Source: Bradyrhizobium sp. Y36
GTDB taxonomy: Bacteria > Pseudomonadota > Alphaproteobacteria > Rhizobiales > Xanthobacteraceae
DNA length: 64,000 bases
Assembly: GCF_002531575.1 (NCBI RefSeq)
Contig: NZ_NWTI01000001.1
Span: 124,001-188,000 of the forward strand
Reading direction: 5' to 3'
In this document: positions 34,614 through 43,518 of the stretch, one piece after another
How positions within the stretch are numbered: position 1 is the first letter of the stretch
How the letters are laid out: the number at the start of each line of letters is the position of its first letter
Translations under genes and position numbers: made by a program
Notes under the pieces: model-generated
The model's database searches: none
What the model was told of the DNA's origin: nothing
The model's input: the letters and a program-made list of their open reading frames with translations, nothing else

Positions 34614-35879
34614 ATGGCGGCGAAGAAGCGCCCAGCGCGCACCACGAGGACGTCCAGCCGACCGCCTCGGAAGCGGTCCGGGGCGGCCGGACAGGTGCGC
34701 AAGCGCAGCACCCGGACGGTCGCGCCTGACGTGGTCCAGGCGGCGCTCGCCGCCTTTGCCCATGAGGTCCGGACCCCCCTGACCGGCATTCTTGCGATCA
34801 GCGACCTGCTCGCGACCTCCGATCTCGGCGAACGGGAGCGGCGCTGGGCCGACACCATCAAGGCCGGTGCCGAGCATCTGGCGAGCCTGGCCACGCTGTT
34901 CGTGGATGCCGCCAGAACCGGCGGGAAGGGCGGCAGCACGCTGCGGCAGGACCTGTTCGATCTCAGGACGCTCGCCCGCAGCGCCGGCGATTCGCTCGCC
35001 GGGCGCGCCGCGGCCAAGGGTCTCCAGGCCCGGGTCGAGATCTCCGACAAGCTCCCCGGCCTCGTGGTCGGCGATCCCGTCCGCCTGCGCGCCGCGCTCG
35101 AGAACCTGATCGACAATGCGGTGAAGTTCACCGACCAGGGCGGCGTGGCGCTCGCGGTGACGCCCTGGCGTCCGGCCAAAGGCAAGAAAAAAGGCAAGAC
35201 GAAGGCCAGGGCCGGTGTCGCCTTCGCAGTGTCCGACAGCGGCATCGGCCTGACCATGGCCGAGATCAAGCGGCTGTTCCGCCCGTTCACCCAGGCCAAT
35301 GTCACCATCGCCTCGCGCTTCGGCGGCGCCGGGCTCGGACTGTCCTCGGTGAAGCAATTGGCGCGCGCGATGGGGGGCGACATCACGGTCGCGCCGCGGG
35401 CTGGCGGCGGCGCCACCTTCACTTTGACGATATCGCTGGACGCGATGGCGCCGGCCAAGTCCCGCAAGTCGAAGGGCGAAACCGAGCCCGATGCGGTCGC
35501 CGCGCTGCGCGTGCTCAGCGTCGAGGACAATCCGTTCGGCCGCGTCGTGCTCAACACCATCCTGACCGAGCTCGGCCATCATGCCGAGTTCATCGGGCGC
35601 GGCGAGGACGCCGTCGGCCGGCTGGCGCAGGGCGCGTTCGATGCGGTGCTGATGGACATGGTGCTGCCGGGCATCGACGGCGTCGAGGCCATCCGGCGGA
35701 TCCGCACCATGGAGGCGCCGCTGGCTCAGATCCCGATCATCGGGGTGTCCGGCCGCGGCGAGGACGAGGTGGCCTCGCGCGAGGCGGGCGCCGATGCCTT
35801 CCTGGTCAAGCCTGTGTCTCCGCGGGCGCTAGCGACTGCGCTGCTTGAAGCGACACGCCGTGAGGAAGCCGCGACTTGA
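34614..35879 (+). CDS. Soluble hybrid histidine kinase with C-terminal receiver
   Basis: The protein has 421 residues and no membrane segment. An Arg/Lys/Ser/Thr-rich N-terminal tail of about 40 residues precedes the phosphoacceptor motif FAHEVRTPLTG (His near 50). The ATPase boxes are ENLIDNAVKF (N), VSDSGIGL (G1) and GGAGLGLSSVKQ (G2), interrupted by a basic insert KGKKKGKTKARA. The receiver domain spans about 299-415 with the acceptor Asp348 in LMDMVLPGIDG and Lys in LVKPVSP. GAAGGGGA precedes the ATG at 34614. No sensor domain is visible. Its 3' end overlaps the convergent YihY gene by 74 bases. Confidence 0.9.
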   Translation: MAAKKRPARTTRTSSRPPRKRSGAAGQVRKRSTRTVAPDVVQAALAAFAHEVRTPLTGILAISDLLATSDLGERERRWADTIKAGAEHLASLATLFVDAARTGGKGGSTLRQDLFDLRTLARSAGDSLAGRAAAKGLQARVEISDKLPGLVVGDPVRLRAALENLIDNAVKFTDQGGVALAVTPWRPAKGKKKGKTKARAGVAFAVSDSGIGLTMAEIKRLFRPFTQANVTIASRFGGAGLGLSSVKQLARAMGGDITVAPRAGGGATFTLTISLDAMAPAKSRKSKGETEPDAVAALRVLSVEDNPFGRVVLNTILTELGHHAEFIGRGEDAVGRLAQGAFDAVLMDMVLPGIDGVEAIRRIRTMEAPLAQIPIIGVSGRGEDEVASREAGADAFLVKPVSPRALATALLEATRREEAAT

Positions 35880-36699
35880 TGATCGCGGCATTGAGCTCGC
35901 CGCCGTAGACGAAGATCGCGGCGATGAAGTACAGGAACACCAGCGCGATGATCACCGAGGCCAGCCCCGCATACATGGTCACGTAGTTGTTGGCGAAGCG
36001 CGCCAGATATTGTCCGAACACGATGCCGGAGATCAGCGACGCCACGATGGTGAAGACGATGCCGGGCAGGATCTGGAAGAAGTTGCGCCGGCCCGCCGGC
36101 AGCCAGGCGTGCAGGATGATCAGCGCCACCACCAGCGCGCCGATGGTGATGCCGTAGCGCAGCCAGGTGAGGATGCTCTCGTTGGATTCGACGAACAACG
36201 GGATATGGCTTCGCGCCGCTTCGATCAGCAGCGGACCGAGCACGATCAGGAACGCCATGGCGAGCGCGGTGAAGGCTGCGACCAGCGTGTAGCCGATCGA
36301 TTCCAGCCGCAGCCAGTACCAGCGCCGCATCTCCACCACCGCGTAGGCGCGGTTGAGCGCAACCCGCAGCGCCTCGACGCCGTTGGAGGCGAAATAGACC
36401 GACAGCGCTGCGCCGATCGTCAGCACGCCGGTACGGGTCGTGGTCAAGACGTCATGGACCTCGCCCGAGATCGAATCGGCGACCTGCTTGGGCCAGATCT
36501 GCAGCATCAGGCTGGCGGCCTGGTCGGCGAGTTCCTTGGAGCCGAAGAAGCCGGCGAGCGAGGTCAACACGATCAGGAACGGAAACAGCGCCATCAAGGT
36601 CGAGAGCGCGATGTGGCTCGCGATCGCCCAGCCGTCGTCCGCCAGGAACGTGTAGAACGCATCCATCACGACGACGTAGATGTAGCGGATGGCTTTCAC
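35806..36699 (-). CDS. YihY/BrkB family membrane protein
   Basis: The protein has about 297 residues with six membrane segments. The family motif FLADDGWAIASHIALSTLMALFPFLI is at the N-terminus, and GRRNFFQILPGIVFTIVASLISG and the late LVFLYFIAAIFVYGGELNA are also typical. These proteins were once called ribonuclease BN and are inner-membrane proteins of unclear function. The GTG start at 36699 is chosen; a longer ATG start at 36786 adds 29 poorly conserved residues. The C-terminal 24 codons overlap the end of the convergent kinase gene on the opposite strand. Confidence 0.88.
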   Translation of the reverse strand: MKAIRYIYVVVMDAFYTFLADDGWAIASHIALSTLMALFPFLIVLTSLAGFFGSKELADQAASLMLQIWPKQVADSISGEVHDVLTTTRTGVLTIGAALSVYFASNGVEALRVALNRAYAVVEMRRWYWLRLESIGYTLVAAFTALAMAFLIVLGPLLIEAARSHIPLFVESNESILTWLRYGITIGALVVALIILHAWLPAGRRNFFQILPGIVFTIVASLISGIVFGQYLARFANNYVTMYAGLASVIIALVFLYFIAAIFVYGGELNAAIIKSRLPHGVSLQAAQSLAPAETQA

Positions 36700-36867
36700 G
36701 TGGCACCCGTGTCGGCGGCTGATGCTTTCGCTCCCCGCAAGCGGGGAGAGGTGAAGGGCGGCTGAGTCAGTTCGAAAATCATTCAACTAGCTTCTGATAT
36801 TATGGGCTCAAAAGCCAGATCGCGAACGCCATGGCGGACCGGCGCGCACGGTGTTATCTACCCCCTC

Positions 36868-37062
36868 ATGGCATCTCTCCTGACTACCTTCATCCTGCCG
36901 GCGGCCGCCGGTGCAGTTGCCTTGGTGCTGCTGCTCGGTCTCATCAACATGATGCGCGGCGGCTCGCCCAACACCTCGCAGAAGCTGATGCGCTGGCGCG
37001 TGCTGCTTCAATTCGTGGCGATCGTCATCGCGATGCTCGCGGTCTGGGCGATGGGGCGCTGA
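36868..37062 (+). CDS. Twin transmembrane HIG1-domain protein
   Basis: The protein has 64 residues and two hydrophobic segments, LLTTFILPAAAGAVALVLLLGLIN and LLQFVAIVIAMLAVWAMGR. A conserved loop, MMRGGSPNTSQKLMRWRV, lies between them. This is the layout of the HIG1 domain, found in mitochondrial respiratory-supercomplex factors (Rcf1/HIGD) and in alphaproteobacteria. It probably associates with respiratory complexes in the inner membrane, which is inference from the family. It lies two bases ahead of the PduO gene, so the two are co-translated. Confidence 0.85.
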   Translation: MASLLTTFILPAAAGAVALVLLLGLINMMRGGSPNTSQKLMRWRVLLQFVAIVIAMLAVWAMGR

Positions 37063-37064
37063 TC

Positions 37065-37637
37065 ATGGTCGTACTCAATCGCATCTACACGAAGACCGGT
37101 GACGACGGCACGACGGCGCTCGGAACCGGCGAGCGCCGTCCGAAATACGATCTGCGCATCGCAGCCTATGGCACCGTCGACGAGACCAACGCCGCGATCG
37201 GCGTTGTCAGGCTCCATACCGGCGACATGCCCGAGCTCGACGCGATGCTCGGCCGCATTCAGAACGATCTGTTCGATCTCGGCGCCGACCTCGCGGTGCC
37301 CGAGCGTGAAGGGAAGGCGGAGCGGCTGCGGGTGGTGGCGAGCCAGGTCGAGCGGCTCGAGCGCGACATCGACGCTCTCAACGACAAGCTCCAGCCGCTC
37401 GCCTCCTTCGTGCTCCCCGGCGGCACGCCGGCCGCGGCCCATCTGCACGTCGCCCGCACGATATGCCGCAGGGCGGAACGGGTGATCGTGGAACTGGCAG
37501 CCCGGCCGGGCGAGCCGGTCAGCACGGCTGGCATTCAATATATGAACCGCCTGTCGGACTTCCTGTTCGTGGCCAGCCGAGCCGCCAACGGTAACGGGGC
37601 CGGCGACGTGCTCTGGGTTCCCGGCCAGAACCGCTAG
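37065..37637 (+). CDS. Cob(I)alamin adenosyltransferase, PduO type
   Basis: The protein has 190 residues. It transfers adenosyl from ATP to cob(I)alamin to make coenzyme B12. The ATP-binding N-terminus is IYTKTGDDGTTALGTGERRPKYD. The conserved helix YGTVDETNAAIG and the later RxxCRRAER motif (HVARTICRRAERVIV) and MNRLSDFLFVASR are clear. It lies between the HIG1 gene and etfB, an order conserved in relatives that I recall. Adenosylcobalamin serves mutases of acyl-CoA metabolism, which fits the neighbouring Etf and acyl-CoA dehydrogenase genes. Confidence 0.92.
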   Translation: MVVLNRIYTKTGDDGTTALGTGERRPKYDLRIAAYGTVDETNAAIGVVRLHTGDMPELDAMLGRIQNDLFDLGADLAVPEREGKAERLRVVASQVERLERDIDALNDKLQPLASFVLPGGTPAAAHLHVARTICRRAERVIVELAARPGEPVSTAGIQYMNRLSDFLFVASRAANGNGAGDVLWVPGQNR

Positions 37638-37775
37638 CGATCGCCCCGAGCGGCGAACCTGGCGCATTTCAGAAGGCCAAAATTAGGCCCGCTCGCGCGT
37701 TGACCGGGGCAGGTCGGGCCTTTAGGTTCCGCGCCAGTTGATAACCCCCCTCCCAAATTGAGTGAAAGAGGATCG

Positions 37776-38525
37776 ATGAAGGTCTTAGTGCCGGTTAAGC
37801 GGGTGGTCGATTACAACGTCAAGGTCCGCGTCAAGGGCGATGGATCGGGCGTTGAACTCGCCAACGTCAAGATGTCGATGAACCCGTTCGACGAAATCGC
37901 GGTCGAGGAAGCGCTGCGTCTGAAGGAAGCCGGCAAGGCGACCGAAGTCGTGGTGGTCTCCATTGGACCTGCGCAGGCGTCGGAGACGATCCGCACGGGT
38001 CTCGCCATGGGCGCCGATCGCGGCATCCTGGTGAAGGCGGACGGCACGGTCGAGCCGCTCGCGGTCGCCAAGATCCTGAAGAAGGTCGCCGACGAAGAAC
38101 AGCCGGGCCTGATCATTCTCGGCAAGCAGGCGATCGACGACGACTCGAACCAGACCGGCCAGATGCTGGCCGCGCTGCTCGGTTGGTCGCAGGCGACGTT
38201 CGCCTCGAAGCTCGAGGTCGAAGGAAGCGACTTCAAGGTGACCCGCGAAGTCGACGGCGGCCTGCAGACCGTCAAGCTGAAGGGACCGGCGATCGTCACC
38301 ACCGATCTCCGTCTCAACGAGCCGCGCTATGCCTCGCTGCCGAACATCATGAAGGCGAAGAAGAAGCCGATCGCGGAGAAGACCGTCGCCGATTATGGCG
38401 TCGACGTCGCCGCGCGCCTCGAGGTTCTCAAGACCACCGAACCGGCGGGCCGCAAGGCTGGCGTCAAGGTCAAGGACGTCGCCGAGCTGGTGTCGAAACT
38501 CAAGAACGAAGCCGGAGTGCTCTGA
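37776..38525 (+). CDS. etfB: Electron transfer flavoprotein beta subunit
   Basis: The protein has 249 residues. It starts [20 protein letters not shown], the family-typical N-terminus, and carries the adenine-nucleotide (AMP) binding region around [26 protein letters not shown] conserved helix [13 protein letters not shown] is near residue 40. The protein forms a soluble heterodimer with EtfA that carries electrons from acyl-CoA dehydrogenases to ETF-quinone oxidoreductase. The ATG follows AAAGAGGA. etfA overlaps its stop by one base (TGATG). Confidence 0.95.
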   Translation: MKVLVPVKRVVDYNVKVRVKGDGSGVELANVKMSMNPFDEIAVEEALRLKEAGKATEVVVVSIGPAQASETIRTGLAMGADRGILVKADGTVEPLAVAKILKKVADEEQPGLIILGKQAIDDDSNQTGQMLAALLGWSQATFASKLEVEGSDFKVTREVDGGLQTVKLKGPAIVTTDLRLNEPRYASLPNIMKAKKKPIAEKTVADYGVDVAARLEVLKTTEPAGRKAGVKVKDVAELVSKLKNEAGVL

Positions 38526-39469
38526 TGACGACGCTTCTGATTGCCGAACACGACAATGCGTCGCTCAAGGATGCGACCAACAAGGCCCTGACCGCGGCCG
38601 CCGCGCTCGGCGCGGATGTCGAGGTGCTGGTCGCCGGCCAGAACGCCAAGGCTGCAGCGGATGCCGCTGCCAAGCTTGCCGGCGTCAAGAAGGTGCTGCT
38701 CGCCGACGGCGACCTCTATGCGCACGATCTCGCCGAGCCGCTGGCCGCGCTGATCGTCTCGCTGGCTGGCGGCTATGACGCGATCGTCGCGCCCGCGACC
38801 TCACGCTTCAAGAACGTTATGCCGCGTGTCGCCGCCCTGCTCGACGTCATGCAGGTCTCGGAGATCATCAAGGTGATCGCCCCCGACACCTATGAGCGCC
38901 CGATCTACGCCGGCAACGCGATCCAGACCGTGAAGTCGAAGGACGCCAAGAAGGTCATCACGGTGCGTACCTCCACCTTCGCCGCTGCAGGCGAGGGCGG
39001 CAGCGCACCGGTCGAGACCGTTCAGGCTGCGGCTGATCCGGGGCTGTCGAGCTTCGTCGGCGAGGAAGTCGCCAAGAGCGACCGTCCCGAGCTGACCTCG
39101 GCCAAGATCATCGTCTCCGGTGGCCGCGCCATGCAGAGCCGCGAGAACTTCGCCAAGTACATCGAGCCGCTCGCCGACAAGCTCGGCGCCGGCGTCGGTG
39201 CCTCGCGCGCGGCGGTCGACGCCGGCTATGCGCCGAACGATTGGCAGGTCGGCCAGACCGGCAAGGTCGTGGCGCCCGAGCTCTATGTCGCCGTCGGCAT
39301 TTCCGGCGCCATCCAGCATCTGGCCGGCATGAAGGACTCCAAGGTGATCGTCGCGATCAACAAGGACGAGGACGCGCCGATCTTCCAGGTTGCCGATTAC
39401 GGCCTGGTCGCCGACCTCTACCAGGCGGTTCCGGAGCTGACGACCGAACTCGGCAAGCTCGGCAAGTAA
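38525..39469 (+). CDS. etfA: Electron transfer flavoprotein alpha subunit
   Basis: The protein has 314 residues. The N-terminal half is the EtfA domain I; the C-terminal half binds FAD and carries [51 protein letters not shown] and the last [16 protein letters not shown]. It overlaps etfB by one base, fixing the start. It pairs with EtfB in the electron transfer chain of beta-oxidation and related dehydrogenases. A strong hairpin terminator follows the stop codon. Confidence 0.96.
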   Translation: MTTLLIAEHDNASLKDATNKALTAAAALGADVEVLVAGQNAKAAADAAAKLAGVKKVLLADGDLYAHDLAEPLAALIVSLAGGYDAIVAPATSRFKNVMPRVAALLDVMQVSEIIKVIAPDTYERPIYAGNAIQTVKSKDAKKVITVRTSTFAAAGEGGSAPVETVQAAADPGLSSFVGEEVAKSDRPELTSAKIIVSGGRAMQSRENFAKYIEPLADKLGAGVGASRAAVDAGYAPNDWQVGQTGKVVAPELYVAVGISGAIQHLAGMKDSKVIVAINKDEDAPIFQVADYGLVADLYQAVPELTTELGKLGK

Positions 39470-39480
39470 AAGACGTCGAA

Positions 39481-39515
39481 AACACCGGCCGGAGGTATAA
39501 ACTCCGGCCGGTGTT
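39481..39515 (+). terminator. Strong hairpin after etfA
   Basis: The 14-base perfect stem AACACCGGCCGGAG (39481-39494) and CTCCGGCCGGTGTT (39502-39515) enclose GTATAAA. It marks the end of the HIG1-PduO-etfBA transcription unit. The hydroxyacyl-CoA dehydrogenase gene downstream therefore has its own promoter or relies on read-through. Confidence 0.8.
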
Positions 39516-39665
39516 GCATTTGTGAGGCGTTTTCTTTGGCCTGGGGCAGGCCTTCGAAGCGATCCAATCTAGGTTTCGAGCCAAGGTTCTGATTAAATCG
39601 GACCTCCCGGCTCAAGGGGTATAGGCAGGGTGCGCTCGACGCGCGCCGTTCCGGTGGATGACATT

Positions 39666-40547
39666 ATGGCGGCAGTGATCAAGAAGGTCGGCGTGATCGG
39701 CGCGGGGCAGATGGGCAATGGCATCGCGCATGTCGCGGCCCTCGCCGGCTTCGACGTGGTGCTCAATGACATCTCGGCCGAGCGCCTCAAGTCGGGCATG
39801 GCCACCATCAACGGCAATCTGGCGCGCCAGGTCTCCAAGAAGGCCGTCTCCGAAGACGACAAGGCCAAGGCGATGGCGCGCATCACGCCCGCCGAAAAGC
39901 TCGACGATCTCGCCGATTGCGACCTCGTGATCGAGACCGCGGTCGAGAAGGAAGAGGTCAAGCGCAAGATCTTCCACGAGCTCTGCGCGGTGCTGAAGCC
40001 GGAGGCGATCGTCGCCTCCGACACGTCCTCGATCTCGATCACGCGCCTTGCCGCCGCCACCGACCGGCCCGAGCGTTTCATCGGCATTCACTTCATGAAT
40101 CCGGTGCCGCTGATGGAGCTGGTGGAGCTGATCCGCGGCATCGCCACCGACGATTCCACCTTCGAGGCGTCCAAGGAATTCGTCGGCAAGCTCGGCAAGC
40201 AGGTCGCGGTCTCCGAGGATTTCCCGGCCTTCATCGTCAACCGCATCCTGCTGCCGATGATCAACGAGGCGATCTACACGCTGTATGAAGGCGTCGGCAA
40301 TGTCGAGGCGATCGACGCGGCGATGAAGCTCGGCGCCCACCATCCGATGGGCCCGCTGGAGCTTGCCGATTTCATCGGCCTCGATACCTGCCTGTCCATC
40401 ATGCAGGTGCTGCATGAGGGCCTGGCCGACTCCAAATACCGTCCGTGCCCGCTGCTCGTGAAATACGTCGAGGCCGGCTGGCTCGGCCGCAAGACCCAGC
40501 GCGGGTTCTACGATTATCGCGGCGCCAAGCCGGTTCCGACGCGGTAA
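39666..40547 (+). CDS. 3-hydroxybutyryl-CoA dehydrogenase
   Basis: The protein has 293 residues. The NAD-binding fold starts KVGVIGAGQMGNGIAHVAALAG. The catalytic His lies in GIHFMNPVPLMELVE near residue 140, and the later FIVNRILLPMINEAI and GPLELADFIGLDTCL are family signatures. It oxidises 3-hydroxyacyl-CoA to 3-ketoacyl-CoA in short-chain fatty acid and polyhydroxybutyrate metabolism. The ATG at 39666 is preceded by GGTGGATGA. It is downstream of etfBA after a terminator hairpin, consistent with a common beta-oxidation theme. Confidence 0.93.
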   Translation: MAAVIKKVGVIGAGQMGNGIAHVAALAGFDVVLNDISAERLKSGMATINGNLARQVSKKAVSEDDKAKAMARITPAEKLDDLADCDLVIETAVEKEEVKRKIFHELCAVLKPEAIVASDTSSISITRLAAATDRPERFIGIHFMNPVPLMELVELIRGIATDDSTFEASKEFVGKLGKQVAVSEDFPAFIVNRILLPMINEAIYTLYEGVGNVEAIDAAMKLGAHHPMGPLELADFIGLDTCLSIMQVLHEGLADSKYRPCPLLVKYVEAGWLGRKTQRGFYDYRGAKPVPTR

Positions 40548-40566
40548 GGCGACGTGCTGTCGTGCC

Positions 40567-40656
40567 GTAGGGTGGGCAAAGGCGCACTTGCGCCGTGCCC
40601 ACGATCTCTCTCGGTTACCGCAAGTGCGTGGGCACGCTGCGCTTTGCCCACCCTAC
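40567..40656. repeat. Family A palindromic repeat, copy 3
   Basis: The arms are GTAGGGTGGGCAAAGGCGC and GCGCTTTGCCCACCCTAC, with inner CGTGCCCACG/CGTGGGCACG. It has the same structure as the copies at 1514 and 18605 and lies just after the dehydrogenase gene. Confidence 0.85.
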
Positions 40657-40744
40657 GACACCTCGGCCGTGGGTCGACCGTGTGACAATTCATGTCCCGT
40701 TAACCCCTCGCGCCTAGGCTGCGGCCAGTACGAGGGTTCGCGTA

Positions 40745-40939
40745 ATGGACATGATGGCAATGGTCAGCACCATGCTGGCCGCTCAGCAAGGCGCGCTGCA
40801 GTCGAATATTGCGGCAACGCTGACCAAGCAGAACGCGGACATGGAGAAATCCACCGTTCTGACGCTGCTCGGTGCCGGTCAGCCCTCGCTCGCCAATGTC
40901 GGCCCGGGTGTCGGCGGCAATCTCAACGTCACGGCCTGA
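40745..40939 (+). CDS. YjfB-like small protein
   Basis: The protein has 64 residues. It begins MDMMAMVSTMLAAQQGALQSNIAATLTKQNADMEKST, which is close to the short YjfB family (putative motility protein) in length and in the pattern of Gln/Asn residues. A Gly/Asn-rich tail follows (GAGQPSLANVGPGVGGNLNVTA). It lacks a signal peptide. YjfB has been linked to motility by gene context in other bacteria, but no flagellar gene is nearby here. It is convergent with tlpA, three bases apart. Confidence 0.65.
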   Translation: MDMMAMVSTMLAAQQGALQSNIAATLTKQNADMEKSTVLTLLGAGQPSLANVGPGVGGNLNVTA

Positions 40940-40942
40940 ACC

Positions 40943-41608
40943 TCAAAGCGACGCGGCGGCCTTGCCGGTCGCGGCCCGGAGCAGCTTCAGCGCGTCCTCG
41001 CTGGCCCATTCCGCCGGCCCCGCAATCGTCGCGATCTCGCAGCCCTGCGGATCGACCAACACCGAGGTCGGCATGCCCAGAGCCCGGCCTATGGCCTTAA
41101 GATCCTGGAAAACCTTGGCTTTTTGATCGCTGAAATAGCTGAGCCTGCCGAGATTGGCCTCCTTCAGGAAATTTTTCGGCTTCTCGGGGTCGCGGGTGTC
41201 GATATTGATCGCGACCACCTCGAAATTCGGGCCCGACAGCTTGCCCTGGAGCTCGTCCAGCGCCGGCATCTCCTTGCGACAGGGCACGCACCACGTCGCC
41301 CACAGGTTCACCAGCAGCGTCTTGCCGCGGAAATCGGACAGCTTCTTCGGCTTGCCATCGGCGTCCTCGAAGGCGAGGTCGGGCAGCTTCAGGGGGGCAC
41401 CCGCCATGGTCAGCGCTGCCAGCTCGCCGTGGGCGAGGGGGGCGATTTTCTGGGCCGTCGCCACCGCCGGCTTGCAGGTCGGATCGCCGCCAGGCGACCG
41501 GCTGAGGCCCAGCCCGTAAAGTGCGGCGAAGCCGGCCAGGCCGCCGATCGCCACGGTGGCGATGACGAGGGGGACCCGGCGCGTGGCGGAGGGCGTCTTG
41601 TCGAGCAT
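40943..41608 (-). CDS. tlpA: Thiol:disulfide interchange protein TlpA
   Basis: This membrane-anchored periplasmic thioredoxin has 221 residues from the ATG at 41608 (an ATG at 41620 is also possible). The N-terminal anchor [24 protein letters not shown] is followed by a thioredoxin domain with the active site WCVPC and a cis-proline in LGMPTSVLV. The sequence is very close to the TlpA protein I remember from Bradyrhizobium japonicum, which reduces the Cu-delivery protein ScoI and the CuA site of CoxB in cytochrome aa3 assembly. Divergent argH downstream matches the known locus. It is convergent with the YjfB-like gene. Confidence 0.94.
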   Translation of the reverse strand: MLDKTPSATRRVPLVIATVAIGGLAGFAALYGLGLSRSPGGDPTCKPAVATAQKIAPLAHGELAALTMAGAPLKLPDLAFEDADGKPKKLSDFRGKTLLVNLWATWCVPCRKEMPALDELQGKLSGPNFEVVAINIDTRDPEKPKNFLKEANLGRLSYFSDQKAKVFQDLKAIGRALGMPTSVLVDPQGCEIATIAGPAEWASEDALKLLRAATGKAAASL

Positions 41609-41709
41609 ATCGTTTGTCATCCGGTCGCAGATATGGCTATCAGGGGCCTCTTAGTACGGCTGGCAGTGGCCGGCAAACGTGCGGCAAATCAAGGCGTGAG
41701 CAGGGGATC

Positions 41710-43101
41710 ATGAGCAACAAGATGTGGGGCGGCCGTTTCTCGGAACGTCCCGACGAGATCATGGAAGAGATCAACGTCTCCATCGACGTCGATCGTCACC
41801 TCTTCGCCCAGGACATTGCCGCGTCCAAGGCCCACGCTGCGATGCTCGCCAGCCAAGGCATCATCACGAACTCTGATGCGAAAAATATCGGCAAGGGTCT
41901 AGACACGATTTTGTCAGAGATCGGCAAGGGCGACTTCGAATTCAAGCGCGCGCTCGAGGACATCCATATGAATGTCGAGAGCCGCCTGTCGGAGCTGATC
42001 GGCCCCGCCGCCGGCCGCCTGCACACCGCGCGCTCGCGCAACGACCAGGTCGCGACCGACTTCCGTCTCTATGTCCGCGACATCATCGACGAGACCGATG
42101 CGGCGCTCGCGGCGTTTCAGGCCGCGCTGGTCAATCGCGCGCTCGAACATGCCGCGACCGTGATGCCCGGCTTCACGCATCTGCAGACCGCGCAGCCCGT
42201 GACCTTCGGTCATCATCTGCTCGCCTATGTCGAGATGGCCGCGCGCGACCGCGGCCGCTTCCAGGATGCGCGCAAGCGGCTGAACGAATCGCCGCTCGGC
42301 GCCGCCGCGCTCGCGGGCACCTCGTTCCCGATCGACCGCCACGCCACCGCGAAGGCGCTTCTCTTCGACCGTCCGATGGCGAACTCGCTCGATGCCGTCT
42401 CCGACCGCGACTTCGTGCTGGAGACGCTGTCGGCGGCCTCGATCTGCGCCGTGCACATGTCGCGCTTTGCCGAGGAGATCGTGATCTGGACCTCGCCGCT
42501 GGTCGGCCTGATCCGCCTCAGCGACAAGTTCACGACCGGCTCCTCGATCATGCCGCAGAAGCGCAATCCGGACGCCGCCGAGCTCGTGCGCGCCAAGACC
42601 GGCCGCGTCATCGGCGCGCTCAACGGCCTGCTGATCGTGATGAAGGGCCTGCCGCTCGCCTATCAAAAGGACATGCAGGAGGACAAGCAGGGCGCGATGG
42701 AGGGGTTCGCCGCGCTGTCGCTGGCGATCCGCGCCATGACCGGCATGGTCCGCGACCTCGTGCCCGACGAGGCCAAAATGAAGGCCGCCGCCGGTGAGGG
42801 CTATGCCACCGCGACCGACCTTGCCGATTGGCTGGTGCGGACGCTGAAGATGCCGTTCCGCGACGCCCATCACGTCACCGGCCGCATCGTCGCCAAGGCC
42901 GCCGAGGGCGGCGTGGCGCTGCACGAGCTGCCACTGAAGGAGATGCAGGCGATCGAGCCCAAGATCACCAAGGAGGTGCTCGGCGTGCTCTCGGTCGAAT
43001 CGTCTGTGAAGAGCCGGACCAGCTTTGGCGGCACCGCGCCAAAGAACGTGGCGGCGCAGGCCAAGGTCTGGGTGAAGCGGCTGGAAAAAGAGCGGAAATA
43101 G
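41710..43101 (+). CDS. argH: Argininosuccinate lyase
   Basis: The protein has 463 residues, of the fumarase/aspartase superfamily. It cleaves argininosuccinate to arginine and fumarate, the last step of arginine synthesis. The signature [15 protein letters not shown] is present near residue 280, with the catalytic Ser in this loop; [12 protein letters not shown] is the conserved substrate-binding stretch. The ATG at 41710 has AGGGG upstream. It is divergent from tlpA and followed by lptM and lysA. Confidence 0.96.
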   Translation: MSNKMWGGRFSERPDEIMEEINVSIDVDRHLFAQDIAASKAHAAMLASQGIITNSDAKNIGKGLDTILSEIGKGDFEFKRALEDIHMNVESRLSELIGPAAGRLHTARSRNDQVATDFRLYVRDIIDETDAALAAFQAALVNRALEHAATVMPGFTHLQTAQPVTFGHHLLAYVEMAARDRGRFQDARKRLNESPLGAAALAGTSFPIDRHATAKALLFDRPMANSLDAVSDRDFVLETLSAASICAVHMSRFAEEIVIWTSPLVGLIRLSDKFTTGSSIMPQKRNPDAAELVRAKTGRVIGALNGLLIVMKGLPLAYQKDMQEDKQGAMEGFAALSLAIRAMTGMVRDLVPDEAKMKAAAGEGYATATDLADWLVRTLKMPFRDAHHVTGRIVAKAAEGGVALHELPLKEMQAIEPKITKEVLGVLSVESSVKSRTSFGGTAPKNVAAQAKVWVKRLEKERK

Positions 43102-43201
43102 GGCTGAGGGCAAAATTTCGCTGATGTTTCATGGTCATCCGGGCTCTCGCCAGAGCGCGCCAATCTCTGTATGGTGCGGCCCGCGTAGTGGGGATTTCGT
43201 C

Positions 43202-43495
43202 GTGACGTCAAAGTTTCGCCCGACCGGCTCGGGATGGGCCATCGTTGTCTTGAGCCTGACGGCGCTCGCGCTGGCCGGCTGCGGTCGCAAGGGCCCGCTG
43301 GATCTGCCGCCGACCGCCTCCAACGCGCCGACGGGCACCGTCGCAGCTCCGGCCGACGCCGAGAGCGCAGCCCAGAAGACGCCGAGCCTGTTCAACCCCA
43401 CCTCCGACGCGGAGGCCGCGCCCGCGGCGGCGAAGGGCCGGAAGAAATCGTTTATTCTCGACCCGCTCCTGGACGAACCTCCCGGCAAGAAATAA
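43202..43495 (+). CDS. lptM: LPS translocon maturation lipoprotein LptM
   Basis: The protein has 97 residues from a GTG at 43202. A hydrophobic segment ends in the lipobox LALAGCG, so Cys27 should be lipidated. The next residues, GCGRKGPLDLPP, are the LptM signature, which in E. coli helps the LptD-LptE translocon to mature. The remainder is an Ala/Pro-rich disordered tail ending in KKSFILDPLLDEPPGKK. It lies between argH and lysA, a common position for this lipoprotein. The longer upstream start is unlikely because it would put the lipobox far from the N-terminus. Confidence 0.85.
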   Translation: MTSKFRPTGSGWAIVVLSLTALALAGCGRKGPLDLPPTASNAPTGTVAAPADAESAAQKTPSLFNPTSDAEAAPAAAKGRKKSFILDPLLDEPPGKK

Positions 43496-43518
43496 GCCGG
43501 GACAACCGAGCCTAAGCC

